A stretch of 64,000 bases of DNA from Neonectria sp. B-13 (lineage: Eukaryota > Ascomycota > Sordariomycetes > Hypocreales > Nectriaceae), in contig NOKP01000005.1 of assembly GCA_002682825.1 (NCBI GenBank), forward strand, positions 1-64,000. The letters run 5' to 3'. Within the stretch, counting starts at the first letter, position 1, and each line of letters begins with the position of its first letter. The notes under the pieces were generated by a model. The model was given only the letters and a program-made list of their open reading frames with translations, searched no databases and was not told the origin of the DNA. Position numbers and translations under genes: made by a program. Positions 45,920-57,500 of this stretch are shown here, piece after piece.

Positions 45920-48582
45920 GTCTCTTGGAGGCACAGGCCCCCGCGTGAAGGCCAGGAAGGGCCGTTCTTCAACGGGGCGGGGATGACGATGGGAGAGTCA
46001 CGATCGGGAGGTGAAGGTGAATAAAGCATGGCGGGAGAAGTGGAACGTTTTGGAAGTGGTTTTTGCGTGGCAGTGGGGCACGTCAGCAAGATAAATGACG
46101 GCTTCTCCTCTGACACAGGGAGAGAGAGAGACGGAGGGAGGCCGAGGGAGAGTGGACTCCTGATCTGCCGCGTTAGTCGCAAGCAGGGCTCCGGGACTCG
46201 TTTACACGGGGCCTTTGTTTCTGGGGAATGCGGGGGAGGAGAAGGAGAAAGGCCCACGGCAGGCCTGAAGAGAAGGGGGCAACTTGCAAGACAGGGCATG
46301 GCGTCACATTAATCGTCCGAGTCAGTCGCCGAAGCCGCTTCAACCGTCGTCGGCCAGTAGCCCCGGGTACATCTCAGCCGTTGTGGGCCGGCGTCCTTGC
46401 TCGTCTCATCAAACTAAGACGCTCATCGCCATGGGTGCCGGCCGCAAAGAACAAATCGGGGCGCATCCGCAACGCCATCGCGCACAGGCTAGCAAAGCTT
46501 CCTTGCCCCCGGACCGGCGGCAGCGAGACAATGCGCGTTCCGGAGGCACAATGGCCGTGTGTCGTCGCATGGGCTTTCGCGCGGTTGATTCCATGCGCCG
46601 CTGCCGTTGTTCTGCAGGCAGCGCGCGCCGTTGGGGAAATATATGGCTGCACTTTTTACGCCACCGCCATGTGTTCTTAATCTCCAGCTTCATCCCTCTT
46701 TAGCTAGGCACGGGCGTCTTTTATTTTGACCGCATGCGAATACAGCGTGATGTTGTATCCCGGCGGTGTGGCAAGCCCGTCACAAGCAACCATCACACTC
46801 GCGACCGACGCCAGTGGTAGCCAGTCAGTCCACTATTTCCATGGGCATTGGCTGTTATTTCAGGCCGTCCCGTTAGGTTCCGTTTGCCCGCCCGTCTCAC
46901 GGATTTGTTGCCAGTTACATTTGGCAGTCCTGCAGTAAGCTGCTGGTCCTGCTATTTACGCATCCTTCGTATTTCTCGTACTTCGCAGCTCCTGTCCTAG
47001 GCGCTGCAGCTGTTTCAAGTCTTGCTGCATCAATATTTTCCAGAGAATTAAATACATCACCAATACCTATCTACTTGGTACTTACTCTATGCTTTGTCGT
47101 ACGCGCTCACTCGACAGCAAAATGCACAGCCCATCCCATCCCCATCCCCATCCCTGCCCTCGCTTTCCACTGTGGACTGCGCTTTGTTCAGGCCAGGGAT
47201 TCTACTACCGGCATCGTGGACAGCCTTGTCTAAGTTACTGACCCCGTTGCTCAATTACTGCTTCTGTGTCCCTGAAGCATCCACCCAGTTCAAACCGCCC
47301 CACTGATGACCGCTCCGATGGATTTGGGATTTGACCTTTCACGCACCAGGCTGAGAGCTGAATTGCAGCAAAACAAGACGCGGAAATCCCTGTACTGCCA
47401 TGGCCAATGGTTCTTGTAGCTTCCAATGGAGTCTCGAGGGAGAAATGAAGTGTAGACTCACTGCAACTAACAAAGTCCAATTCCTTGAGCATGACAGGAG
47501 CTTGAACGCCATCTTTCAGCACAGCCCATATGCGCACAGCAACCTCACTACGGGCGCTTTTGTTCCACTCCCAAACACTTCTCTGTAGGTTTATCAGTGT
47601 CAAATGCGAATTTAAGACCACACAATACAGAGCGGCATCTCTTCACGTAATTAGGGGGATAAAAGCCACAGACACCAATGACGTACCTAGATAATTTCTC
47701 GGTTTCACCACCCATACCCAAGTCGGCATGCTAAATTCTTCCATGTGGGAATCGCCGAGTCACTAAGGTGCAAGCACATATCTCTGCACTACCTACAGGC
47801 CATCCAGCGCCGCGATGTTGCATCAGCTCCACCATATGTTTAAGGCGAGTAGGTCTCATCCAGAACGCCACTTCAGCCATAGCTTCTAGAAGACATGCAG
47901 GCAGCCATCAAGCCGCGGATCAGCATGAGTATGACAGCAGCCATCGAGATCTGGCATCTACCCGCTGTCTCTCCTTAGTCACTGCATGCCACATGGCAAA
48001 CAGATCCCCGCATGCGGACACCAGGTTATTACCTATTCTGCCATTTATTCTTCAGACGACCAATCACCAATGTTTCGAGAACACCACAACGAAGTTAGCA
48101 GCTTATGCAAGTCAGCCTCTCCAGATCGGATAACATTCTCAGCTGTAAGATCCCAGATCAGCCTTCAATCAATAACCATGACAGATATAAGCATGTTCTT
48201 ACTAGCAGCTGCATGCATGCACATGTCGCCATCCAGGGTCGCCAAAGTCAAGGTTCCGAGAACCGAAGCTTTGTTTGCGGATATCGCACTTCGGAGATCT
48301 GAGCAATGCCGGGACCCATTAGGCCTGGGTGTTTAATAGCCAAGCGACCCCGGTTTTCTCCACCTCATTCTTGACATCCAAGTCAAAAGTCGGCAGCCTT
48401 TGATAGCAAATTCGGATGACGGGGGCCGCGGGACCCGAAACTGTGCAGAAGAGGGAGTTTGTGGGTCTTGGTCGTCAATACAGGTGCTCTATAAGACTGA
48501 TGGCCTTGAAGCCGAATAAAAGCATTAATCATTATACATCTATCTCTTTCTCTAGTAGCTTCACCGGGCAGATTCATCCATC
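45920..48582. other. 2.7 kb gene-free region
   Basis: The longest GC-balanced stretch without a supported gene. It has purine-rich simple tracts (AGGGAGAGAGAGAGACGGAG near 46119) and a CCCATC/CCCCATC run at 47130-47155. Several open frames of 90-150 codons occur on both strands, but overlap each other and show no protein-like motifs. A non-coding RNA cannot be excluded. Confidence 0.4.
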
Positions 48583-49698
48583 ATGGTTAACGTTGCTGTT
48601 GTAGGAGGTACAGGCCATGTTGGCAAAACTGTCGTCGAGGTCTTGCATGAAGACCCCAGGCACTCTGTGATTATCCTCAGCCGCAAGGTACATTTCTTCC
48701 CGATAACGCATGTTGTTCCAGAGCGATGGCTAAGAGCAGATCGATCATCAGGAAGCTACAACTTCTGAAGGCAATGCACCGCTCGTTGCGGCGGACTATA
48801 CCGATATCGAGTCCCTGAAGGCAGTTCTTGAACAACACGAGATTCACACAGTCATATCTTGTCTTGGAATCCACGAACAGGCTACTGCCGATGTGCAAAG
48901 CAACCTCATCAAGGCTTCCGAAGCGTCTTCTACGACGAAGCGCTTCATCCCGAGCAACTGGGCCCTCCCATACGATCCGGCGTGCGTGATACCTGTTATA
49001 TATATGTCTAAATACCCTGTCACTTTCTGACATGAAATAGGTTCGACAAAATCACGCCTTGGATCTTGTTCCAGAAGCAAGGCCCAATCCAACTGCGTCA
49101 ATCTGGCCTTGAATGGACCGAGATCTTGCCGGGTTATTTTCTTGACTATTGGGGGATGCCTCACATCAAGTCGCACATGACCACCATGGTTCCGGCCATC
49201 GACATCGCCAACAAGGTCGCCGGCATCCCCGGCACGGGAAATGAAGTCATCTCGTTTTCATACACGTTCGATGTGGCCAAGATCATCTCCCACATGCTGG
49301 AGCTCGATACGTGGGACGAAGCAACTTACATCGTCGGCGACAAACTCACGTGGAACCAATTTCTTCATCTTGCTGAAGAGGCTCGAGGTTTGTCCGATCA
49401 TTTCCTGTTCATCTCCCTTCAATCAAAGCTCAGATGGTTTTCAGGCTCCAAGTTTCAAGTCCAATACGACAGCGAGGAACAACTCAGCCGCTCTCAGATC
49501 ACCGAGTTACCAAACCACAAGACGGTTTATCCTTTCTTCCCCAAGGAGCAAGTGCAGTTCTTGCTTGCTGCTCTGGGGAGTTTGATGGCCAAGGGCTACT
49601 TTGACCTTCCGGCCGAGAAGGCAGTTAACAAGCAGTTTCCGGATCTGAAAATGCTCACCGTTTCTGAGATGCTTGACGAGACGTGGAAGGGCAAATAA
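48583..49698 (+). CDS. NmrA / isoflavone reductase-like protein
   Basis: Three exons (48583-48687, 48752-48981, 49041-49698) give 330 aa. The NAD(P)-binding motif is VVGGTGHVGKTVVEVL. Then come VAADYTDIESLKAVLEQHEIHTVISCLG, TTKRFIPSNWALPYDPA, SGLEWTEILPGYFLDYWG and GTGNEVISFSYTFDVAKII, the pattern of fungal NmrA-like/isoflavone-reductase-like enzymes. The second intron has a GTGCGT donor and was fixed by the need to read YDPAFDKI. It is likely a cytosolic reductase of aromatic or polyketide-type compounds, or a redox sensor. It stands alone between a gene-free region and the next regulator. Confidence 0.87.
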
Positions 49699-50300
49699 AG
49701 ATTTGAGATGGTTTCGTGCTTTGCTTGCGAGGGGTTTAGTAAGAAAGTGGAGGGACGCGTTTAGGATCGGGCTTCGCAGGGGTCAGGATCAATCGGCCCA
49801 CCAAGCCTAAGCAGTGCACCAGATGGCGATATTTCCCATAGATGATCTGGATCGTATCAGAGCAGACATAAGCGTATGTATCAAAGACGTTTCCCTTGTA
49901 AGGGTTTTACGGCGGGTATGAAGGTGAGCAATTGTTCAACTTATAACCTCGCCGTGTTGTGTCAATTGACAAGCTTAGACGCCTTTAGTCAATATTCTGA
50001 GAGAAGGCCTGCAAGTGATAATAACATAAGTCGAGTTCATTGGTAATGATCAGCCAGATTTCCCATTGATGAAGCACTAACCCTTGATGTTGGAAATATA
50101 CATTCTTCAATTAACTCTCCGACGCTTATTCGGAGGCGCGGGAGAAAGAAAAGCCGACAAATGGCCATATCCGCCGACCAGTTCTGCTGTTAGTGGTGAG
50201 GAGGCAACTCTCTTTCATAACAACCTGACACTACAAATCCCATCAACTGCAGTGCTAGCAGCCCAGTTAAATCACGTCCTCTTCTTCTTGCTACACCACC
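49699..50300. other. Intergenic region upstream of the fungal_trans protein
   Basis: 0.6 kb. I searched it for a zinc-cluster exon that could belong to the next gene and found no CX2CX6C pattern. No gene. Confidence 0.45.
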
Positions 50301-52487
50301 ATGTCAATGCCACCGCGTGGCCAATACAGCACAACCGCGCACATCCCGCCCATCGAAATCGGCTCCTTCGTCGCCCTTCCCTCATCAGACAGCGAGTTCA
50401 TCGGCAGTGCTAGCGGCGTCTTCTTCGCCGACACCGTCTTCCGTGCCTTTTCCAGGGTCACTGCCGTAGAACGGCCGGACGCGAGAGGCGATGGCCCTGA
50501 TCCAGGCTCGGCGCACACCTACCTGGTCGCTCCTGAAACCCACGATGGCGCTCAGCCGGTAGGTGATGAGAACCCAGGGGCATCAGCTTCAAGTCCGAGC
50601 CCTGATACTCGGTCTTATGGCGTAGACGCTGCGGCCTTGGGCGTTGCTCCTCCGCCGGATACGGCGCAGAAGCTCTTGGAGACGTTCTTTCAACACTGGC
50701 ATCCCTTCTTCCCCTTCCTGCATGGGCCGACCTTTTTAGAACAAGTCGACCGCTTCTATGACGATGATCTCGCCTCAGACTTGGCTGCAAACCCCAATCC
50801 CACCTGGAAGCTGTGTCAAGCCGTGACGTTCCAGTGCATATTCAACATTGCCGCCTCGACATCCGGCCACGTCCTCGACCCAGCGTGTCGTATCCAGCCC
50901 AACCCAACCTTTACATCTCTAATAGGCCCCATCTTATCCAACCATGACGTCGCCTCCTTGCAGGCTCTCCTAGCAGCAGAGCTGTATCTGATCACCACCA
51001 TGTCGCTGCGAGCAGCTTCGACAATCCAAGGAACCCTGGCCAGATCCGTGTACAACTCGGGCTTTCACCGATGTCCGTCACGCTATCTTCAGCTTCCGCC
51101 CGGCACGTCTGGTATTCGCAAGCGCATCTTCTGGTGCGCGTACGTCCTAGATCGTTACATTGGCCAGGCACTAGGTCATCCATTTAGCATCCAGGACGCG
51201 GATATAGATGTCTGCATCCCTGGGATGACTGAACTGCATCGACCAGTCAATGCCAGAGAACACGCTGCCGCCTCACAGTCGGCCTTGAACCAGCAAGTGC
51301 TCAACCACTTACCAATAAACCATGTAGAGGCCGGTTATTCTAATGGGAATCCCTCGTCTCAATCAGGGCCAGGGGAAGGCATCTTAGCAGCCTACGATAG
51401 CCTCTCCGCCCAAAGCCCTGCTCAACATTACACCGCCGCTGGCAAGGAAGCAAGAGAGTTGATTCTAAGCCATCTGGCAACGTACTCACGCCTTTTAGGC
51501 GAAGTCGTGCATCTATTCCACAGATCGATACACAGTCGCAACATCAACCCCGAGAGCATCCGAGAAATAACATATCGAGTCCACTGCTGGTGGAACGGCC
51601 TCCCTCCTGCATTCCAGGACGAGTCCTCAGACCATCAGGCCTCGCACTCCGTCTTCTTCAACATGCTACACAACTACCTGATCTTGTTGATTCACCGTCC
51701 CTTTCTCTCGCTCCCGCCGGATCGCCAAGATTTCCAATCAAGCGTACAGGTGGCTCTAAGCGCAAGTCGAAGCATCATTGTGAAGCTTAAACGGCACACA
51801 GATAATCCCTTTCTGATGGCTTGGCCAGCAACACTGTCGGCCGTGTGGATGGCGGGCTTGGCAATTGCCTTTGCCAGCTTGTTGGAGCTGTATCCAAACG
51901 CCAAGGCCAATTCGTACGTTGCCCTCTTTCAAAGATTATCACCTCCATTTCTTGAAATTATTTCCTGCTCGTTGGTGTGAATGCAGCTAATCTATGTTCA
52001 TAGAGATCTCGGCCATTGCCTGGCAATCCTGGAAACCATGGCATCTCGATGGACAAGCGCGCGCCACTGCCACGGAGCTCTCAAGTCGCTTCTGCAACGC
52101 TTAAATACTCGCTTCGGTCCGGGTCCAGCCGATCTAGGCCTCGCCGTGTTTCCCCCAAGGCTTTCGGGTCGATTCATACCCCAGCCGCCAGACGTGGAGA
52201 CATCTCAAGCTGAAGGACGGGGTGCCAAAAGACAAAGACAGTTCAACGACCCACGATCTTGGCCGCTCCAAAACATGACTTCAAACAGCGCGGCCGATGC
52301 CAATCCTTTTGAGGCGGAAGACTGGATGCCCGTCATGGAATACACGGGGCCCGACTTCGGCTTTGACACGGCTCGCATTGACAGCCAGGATCTCTTCAGC
52401 GGCGCCCAAGACGCTGAAATGGGTAGTCTGTTTAACAATATTGGTTGGGACTCCAATTTCCAGGGGTCCGGGAATTTTGGCGTATAG
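50301..52487 (+). CDS. Fungal_trans domain protein lacking a DNA-binding domain
   Basis: Two exons (50301-51913, 52004-52487) give 698 aa. The middle-homology (fungal_trans) domain is clear: LLETFFQHWHPFFPFLHGPTF, LQALLAAELYLITTMSLRAAS, RKRIFWCAYVLDRYIGQALGHPFSI, DADIDVCIPG and FNMLHNYLILLIHRPFL. The N-terminus (FVALPSSDSEFIGSASGVFF) looks like the stretch that normally follows a zinc cluster and coiled coil, yet neither is present, nor in the 600 bp upstream. The intron uses a GTACGT donor and a CATAG acceptor; an alternative ATGCAG acceptor exists 19 bp earlier. The protein faces a small zinc-cluster gene ending 136 bp away. It may act with a separate DNA-binding partner. Confidence 0.85.
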
Positions 52488-52622
52488 ACTCCAATCAATC
52501 GTACCTGAAAGTCCAATGCAATCTGGAGCTTGATTCCTACGCTGTCGTACATCGAGCGTCGCCATGCTGGTCAAGATCATTCCGTCGTAGCATCAGCCTA
52601 GCATGGAAAAGACGTCAACCTT

Positions 52623-53617
52623 CTACCACAGATACTGATCTCGGAATTCCTGAGACAACCTCAGCCTCTTCCGAGCATTTGGAGACGAATTGTTTGTGTG
52701 TAATCCAGCGTCTAGATCTTGGTGTCGGTTGCGAAATCGTGATGTATGGCTGATAGGTGAGCTTGGTATCGGAGCACCGCCTTCCTGAGCAGGCTCCGTG
52801 TCAAGATCTGATATTGCAATCATAGTTGTTGCTGTAATGGGTATTGATGGAAGTCTACCAGCCAGGCCTGTGTCCTGGATGTTATGATGGTCCGGAAGGT
52901 CTGACTCTCGCGATGAACAGTCCACCGCCACAGACTCAGGTCTTGCAGTCGCGTTCTCGGATGATTTAGATGCGCCTTTGACATCTCTCGCCCACCTGCC
53001 AACATCGCGTGCAGATTGAAGAGGGAAATCGTCCCACTGCGTGACCGCGGAGGACTTATCTGGTCCAATACGGCCGGAGACTTGACTACCATCACTTGAC
53101 AAAGTAGAGCAAGTTTCCGGCAAATAGGCGTCTCCTTTGAATGCGAGATCAACAGCATTTTCCGTCGTGGCCATCCAGAGACGAACCAGAGCGGTCTCAG
53201 TCTCTCGTAGTCGGTGCTCGAGAGCTTCGGTGTAGCCTTTGGCCGGGCCACTGTATTCGCGTCAGAGGCAGCCATAAAACTGCATTTTTCGGCGACGCAT
53301 ACAAAAAAGTCGATTTGCATATGTCCTTGACGGTGAATTGATCTTACCGTTTTCGTGATGCCGGCCAGATACATGGCCTGTCGAGTGCGCTACACCGAGA
53401 GCAGACGGGTCTTTACACCAACGTCGTCAGCGAATTTGATAAAGCAAGCAATGCAGAGAGTTATGGTGGTTAGTACCTAGTTTCATCACACTATAAAAAC
53501 AAATGTTACCGAACAAATTCACTCAGTGTTCAAGATATTGTGAGGTTACCGACGACTCACCTTTTGTTTGCGCGAACGGCAGCCGTTGCACGCGGCGCGA
53601 CCGCGGACCGAAGCCAT
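52623..53617 (-). CDS. Zn2Cys6 zinc-cluster protein without fungal_trans domain
   Basis: Four exons (53617-53561, 53490-53477, 53410-53348, 53250-52623) give 253 aa. The exons, one of only 14 nt, were pieced together from splice sites to give ACNGCRSRKQKCDETRPVC, then SRCSALDRPCIWPASRKR: a complete CX2CX6CX5CX2CX6C cluster. The linker and coiled coil follow (RGPAKGYTEALEHRLRETETAL), as in RosA-type regulators. The rest is Ser/Pro-rich and ends at RKRLRLSQEFRDQYLW, a point where relatives normally go on to a fungal_trans domain. Introns are 70, 66 and 97 bp. It is a nuclear DNA-binding protein whose regulatory domain is absent or supplied by another protein, such as its convergent neighbour. 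Confidence 0.85.
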
Positions 53618-54022
53618 GAGCTCACGGCTTACAGGGTGCGGCTAAACTGTCGACAAGATGATGATGATGCAAGCCGGTGCTTAGTGTATTTGCGCGGAGA
53701 GCATCACTGAGCGGAATATCGGCTGAATTGAGGAAGCAGTCTACAGTGGGATTTGCCGCTCCAATATTAGTCCGACGCAAGTGGCGAGCGCTTAAATGTT
53801 AGGCCGATAATAGTCAGTCGTCGCTTGTTTAGGCCGGCTTCTCCGGCTATGACATCGTCTGTGTGTGAGCCCGAGAGGGACCGTGGAAATGACATAAGAT
53901 GCCCGGTTAGCATGTCGCTACAATCGCCCATTTCTTTGATTATCTAGATAAATTTTAAGATTCCAATAATTGACATTTGCCTCTGTGTCTACCATCACCA
54001 GTCCTCAGTCCCAAGCGTCATC
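53618..54022. other. Divergent promoter
   Basis: 0.4 kb between the zinc-cluster gene and the hydrolase gene; both probably start here. Nothing else seen. Confidence 0.4.
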
Positions 54023-54925
54023 ATGTTCCAAGACTTCCACCCATTCGCCATCAAAACACAATCCAACCCAGACGTCACCATCCGTGGATTGAAGAGCGGT
54101 GACTCCTCATCCTCTCTCCCACCACTCCTCCTCCTCCATGGCTTCCCGCAGACCCGCCACATCTGGCACCGCGTAGCTCCGCAGCTGCTCGACAAGTACA
54201 CCGTCATCCTCATCGACATCCGCGGCTACGGCGAATCCTCCAAGCCGGCCGAGGCTTCGGCCTACGCCAAGAGCGCCATGGCGCGCGACTGCGTGGCCGC
54301 CATGGACGCCCTGGGCTTCGTCGACTCCTTCTTCGTCTGCGCCCACGACCGCGGCGCACGAGTCGCCCACAAGCTTTGCGTCGACCATCCAGCTCGCGTG
54401 CGCAAAGTCATCCTGCTGGATATTTGTCCCACGCTGGCCATGTACACCAAGACCGACTTCAACTTCGCCAAAGCCTACTTCCACTGGTTCTTCCTGATCC
54501 AGCCCGAGCCGCTACCCGAGACGCTCATCTCGGCGCGGCCGAGGGAGTTTGCCGAGATGTTCATGGGCGGGCGGCAGGCTGACGGGTTGAAGATATTTGA
54601 GCCCGTTTGCTTCGATGCCTATGTAGAGAACTTTCGGGATCCGGATACAATCCACGCCATGTGCCAGGACTACCGCGCCAGTGCGACGTTGGATCTAGAG
54701 GAGGCAAAGGAGGACCTGGAAAAGGGCCGTCTGATACGCTGTCCGTTGCTTGTTCTCTGGGGCAAGCGGGGTGTCATTGAACAGAGCTTTGATGCAGTTG
54801 AAGAGTGGCGAGCTGTGACAGAACCAGGGGTTTCTGTAGAGGGACACAGCGTTGAATCAGGGCACTATATTCCAGAAAACGCGCCTAAGGACGTAGTTTC
54901 CGCCATCGTCAAGTTCCTGAACTAA
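54023..54925 (+). CDS. Alpha/beta hydrolase, fluoroacetate (haloacetate) dehalogenase-like
   Basis: Single exon, 300 aa. The fold is an alpha/beta hydrolase with the oxyanion-hole motif LLLHGFPQTRHIWH, nucleophile Asp in CAHDRGARVAH (an Asp rather than Ser or Cys), LDICPTLAMY, the YFHWFFLIQPEPLPE motif holding the His-Trp pair that binds halide/fluoride in fluoroacetate dehalogenases, and a catalytic His in ESGHYIPENAP. Members of this branch hydrolyse C-F or C-Cl bonds or epoxides. The conserved HW pair favours the dehalogenase side. It is likely cytosolic. It is divergent from the zinc-cluster gene, which could be its regulator. Confidence 0.88.
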   Translation: MFQDFHPFAIKTQSNPDVTIRGLKSGDSSSSLPPLLLLHGFPQTRHIWHRVAPQLLDKYTVILIDIRGYGESSKPAEASAYAKSAMARDCVAAMDALGFVDSFFVCAHDRGARVAHKLCVDHPARVRKVILLDICPTLAMYTKTDFNFAKAYFHWFFLIQPEPLPETLISARPREFAEMFMGGRQADGLKIFEPVCFDAYVENFRDPDTIHAMCQDYRASATLDLEEAKEDLEKGRLIRCPLLVLWGKRGVIEQSFDAVEEWRAVTEPGVSVEGHSVESGHYIPENAPKDVVSAIVKFLN

Positions 54926-55426
54926 AGGATCAACAAGCCTACCCGACCTGGACATTCTGCAACCAGTTTCGATTGTATCAAGTTTGTTAGTTAGTAGTAC
55001 ACGTATCAATTTCATTTTCAGAACGAGTTTGAACGTATTCTACTTCATTGGTCCAACGTCCAATTTCGGAAGTGAAAATGAGAGCTTCACCTGTTCTTCG
55101 CGTAGCTACCTATGATGAATGATCGTCTATTGACTGTATACACAAGCCTAACAAATGGCCGGTACCGGCCAACCAGAATTTAGAGCCGTCGGCAAGATCG
55201 GATTGAAGAATTGGGTTCTCAAAGCAAAGCCCCGATGCATAATGGAATGATTCATGCATTGCAAACGTGCGACGCTGAGCGGCTATTCTTTCTACCGACG
55301 ACGCCTCTAAAGCCTACAGTAGAAAAGACGTTCATTCTCCGCAACGGGAACTCAAGTCATTATCATTTCACCACAGATCCTCCCTCATCTTCACTACATC
55401 CCACCTTTTCCCGATTAATCCGCAAA
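54926..55426. other. Intergenic region
   Basis: 0.5 kb. The frame of the next gene is open back to 55211, but those residues are unlike the family; this is taken as 5' leader and promoter. Confidence 0.4.
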
Positions 55427-56515
55427 ATGACTACCAAGTCGCTCAAGATCGCCGTGATCCCCGGCGACGGCATCGGCGTTGAAGTCATGCCGTACGGAGT
55501 CCGATGCCTCCAAGCCACAGCGCAAAGGTTCAACCTGTCCCTCACATTCGAGAACTTCGACTTCGCCAGCTGCGACTACTACGCCAAGCACGGCACCATG
55601 ATGCCGGACAACTGGAAGGAAATGCTTTCCGGCTTCGACGCCATCTACTTCGGCGCCGTCGGCATGCCCGACCAGGTCCCGGACAACGTCTCACTCTGGG
55701 GCAGTCTCCTCAAGTTCCGCCGCGAGTTCGACCAGTACGTCAACCTCCGGCCGTGCCGCCTGATGCCCGGCGTGCGGTCGCCGCTGGCCGGCCGCAAGCC
55801 TGGCGACATCGACTTCTGGATCGTGCGCGAGAACACCGAGGGCGAGTACAGCAGCATTGGCGGCACCATGTTCGAGGGTACGGAGCGGGAGACCGTCATC
55901 CAGGAGACCGTCATGACGCGCATTGGCGTAGACCGGGTCCTGCGCTATGCGTTCGATCTTGCGGCGAGCCGGCCACGCAAGAAGCTGACGAGCGCGACTA
56001 AGAGCAACGGCATCAGTATCACCATGCCGTACTGGGACGCCCGAGTACGCGAGATGCACCAGCAGTACCCGGACGTGGCTGTTGAGAAGTACCATATCGA
56101 CATCCTAACAGCGCACTTTGTGCAGCGACCCGACTCGTTCGACGTCGTCGTTGGAAGCAACCTCTTCGGGGATATCCTATCGGATCTGGGACCAGCATGC
56201 ACAGGCACAATCGGCATTGCGCCGTCAGCCAACATCAACCCCACGGGCGACTTCCCCAGCCTCTTTGAACCGGTTCACGGGAGCGCACCAGATATCGTTG
56301 GCAAGGGCATCGCCAACCCTGTCGGCATGATCTGGGCGGGCCAGATGATGCTGCATCACTTCGGCTTCACTGAGGCAGCGGCAGCAATGCTGAAGGCTAT
56401 TGAGAATGTCCTGGCAAGAGGTGACTTGGACGTGGCGACGGCGGACATGGGAGGGAGAGGAAATACGCAGAGTTTAGGAGAGGCTGTCGAGAAAGAAATT
56501 CTAACCATGGCATAG
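55427..56515 (+). CDS. Tartrate dehydrogenase / isopropylmalate dehydrogenase family
   Basis: Single exon, 362 aa from ATG 55427, which begins the fold directly (KSLKIAVIPGDGIGVEV). It is a beta-decarboxylating dehydrogenase: YFGAVGMPDQVPDNVSLWG, YVNLRPCRLMPGV, IVRENTEGEYSSIGG, DILTAHFVQRPDSFDVVVGSNLFGDILSDL and EPVHGSAPDIVGKGIANP. The VPDNVSLWGSLLKFRREFDQ stretch is typical of tartrate dehydrogenase/decarboxylase (TtuC/YeaU type) rather than of leucine-pathway isopropylmalate dehydrogenase. NAD+ and a divalent metal are used by the family. An upstream ATG-free frame to 55211 might suggest a longer leader. Physiological substrate (tartrate or D-malate) is inferred. Confidence 0.9.
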   Translation: MTTKSLKIAVIPGDGIGVEVMPYGVRCLQATAQRFNLSLTFENFDFASCDYYAKHGTMMPDNWKEMLSGFDAIYFGAVGMPDQVPDNVSLWGSLLKFRREFDQYVNLRPCRLMPGVRSPLAGRKPGDIDFWIVRENTEGEYSSIGGTMFEGTERETVIQETVMTRIGVDRVLRYAFDLAASRPRKKLTSATKSNGISITMPYWDARVREMHQQYPDVAVEKYHIDILTAHFVQRPDSFDVVVGSNLFGDILSDLGPACTGTIGIAPSANINPTGDFPSLFEPVHGSAPDIVGKGIANPVGMIWAGQMMLHHFGFTEAAAAMLKAIENVLARGDLDVATADMGGRGNTQSLGEAVEKEILTMA

Positions 56516-56673
56516 GTTGATAGAGGAGACGTCGAAATGCCAATTGTCTTTGCAATATATGCATCATGAACTCAATAGAAGTGCCACTGAAGTAAAATAA
56601 CAGTTCGAAACGAAGCCAGAAGGGATGAGTGTGTAGCTATAGTATCTGCATTCTGCAACAAGGCTTTGTTAGA

Positions 56674-56919
56674 CTAGTCATCCTCATGTTTGAGTGGCCT
56701 CCACTTCCTCTTCCGATCTTGACCATTGGGGTGGATAAGCCCAAGAGGTTGCCGGGCATGAAACTCCGCCTTCATCAAGTCGACGATCATACATCTACCG
56801 CTGCCTTTATCATAGAGCACATTGCGTGGCTCTGCATCGCAGTGGAGAACTCGGCGCTGGTGTAATCGACCGAGTGCTGTGATGACTTTGTTGGCGACGC
56901 CTGCCTTTACCTCTGTCAC
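56674..56919 (-). pseudogene. Remnant of a fungal protein-kinase-like gene
   Basis: An 81-codon frame retains the catalytic loop and following segment of a fungal kinase-like family: HQRRVLHCDAEPRNVLYD, RCMIVDLMKAEF and RQPLGLIHPNGQDRKRK, as in the common ending of such proteins. The N-terminal lobe is absent; upstream minus-strand sequence to about 57100 shows only interrupted fragments. The normal HxD/DFG-type residues are partly changed (DLM in place of a DFE/DFG-like triplet). It lies at the border of the AT-rich repeat block, so decay is likely. Confidence 0.65.
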
Positions 56920-57500
56920 TTCTTCTTTTAGACCAAGAGCAGAATTAACCTGCTATAGAGGGCACGGATGAATCGGCAGCCCTCGTGCTACGACGTGTTC
57001 GACTCTTCGATGCGCGGATGGCTGGGTTGTTCCTGCGCTACGGCTTCGAACAGGATGGGTCAACCAGAGGGAAGATGGGGGACACTGATTTTGTCCTCAG
57101 GTACGCTGATGCTTTCTGCTCTGAAGGCATCTGAGCGGGAGAAGTGACGGGTCTTTGGCGATCATAAAAGGGAAAGTGAATTGATTAGACAGTATCACAA
57201 CTTCTAATTAAAGGAACTGGGTGAAACAAAAGAGGTGAAGCGCATGAGACTGCTGCATCTCCTTGAGTAAGCTTAGGATTGAGCTTAGGTAACTCGTCGG
57301 CTTGCACCACCATCGAGGCCACTAGCAAATTGCAAGCCTGATTAATTAGGTTAGAAATGAGGCATCAAGATTCCGACGTGACCCTGGCAATACAGGATAA
57401 AAGTTCTACCTACCCTGCTTGGCCTCATTGGTTGGCATGCTAACTATGGCATCCATTTTGCCTGCCCCTCATGGAGTGCAGCTACCTGCCTAACACCAAC
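56920..57500. other. Transition zone to AT-rich block
   Basis: Normal base composition falls off around 57.5 kb. No gene; probably contains decayed 5' parts of the kinase-like gene up to about 57.1 kb. Confidence 0.45.

Noticed and set aside
46228..46703. Overlapping GC-rich frames of 139-150 codons
   Set aside because: Several frames overlap on both strands and all are Arg/Ala-rich without motifs, as expected from GC-rich non-coding DNA.
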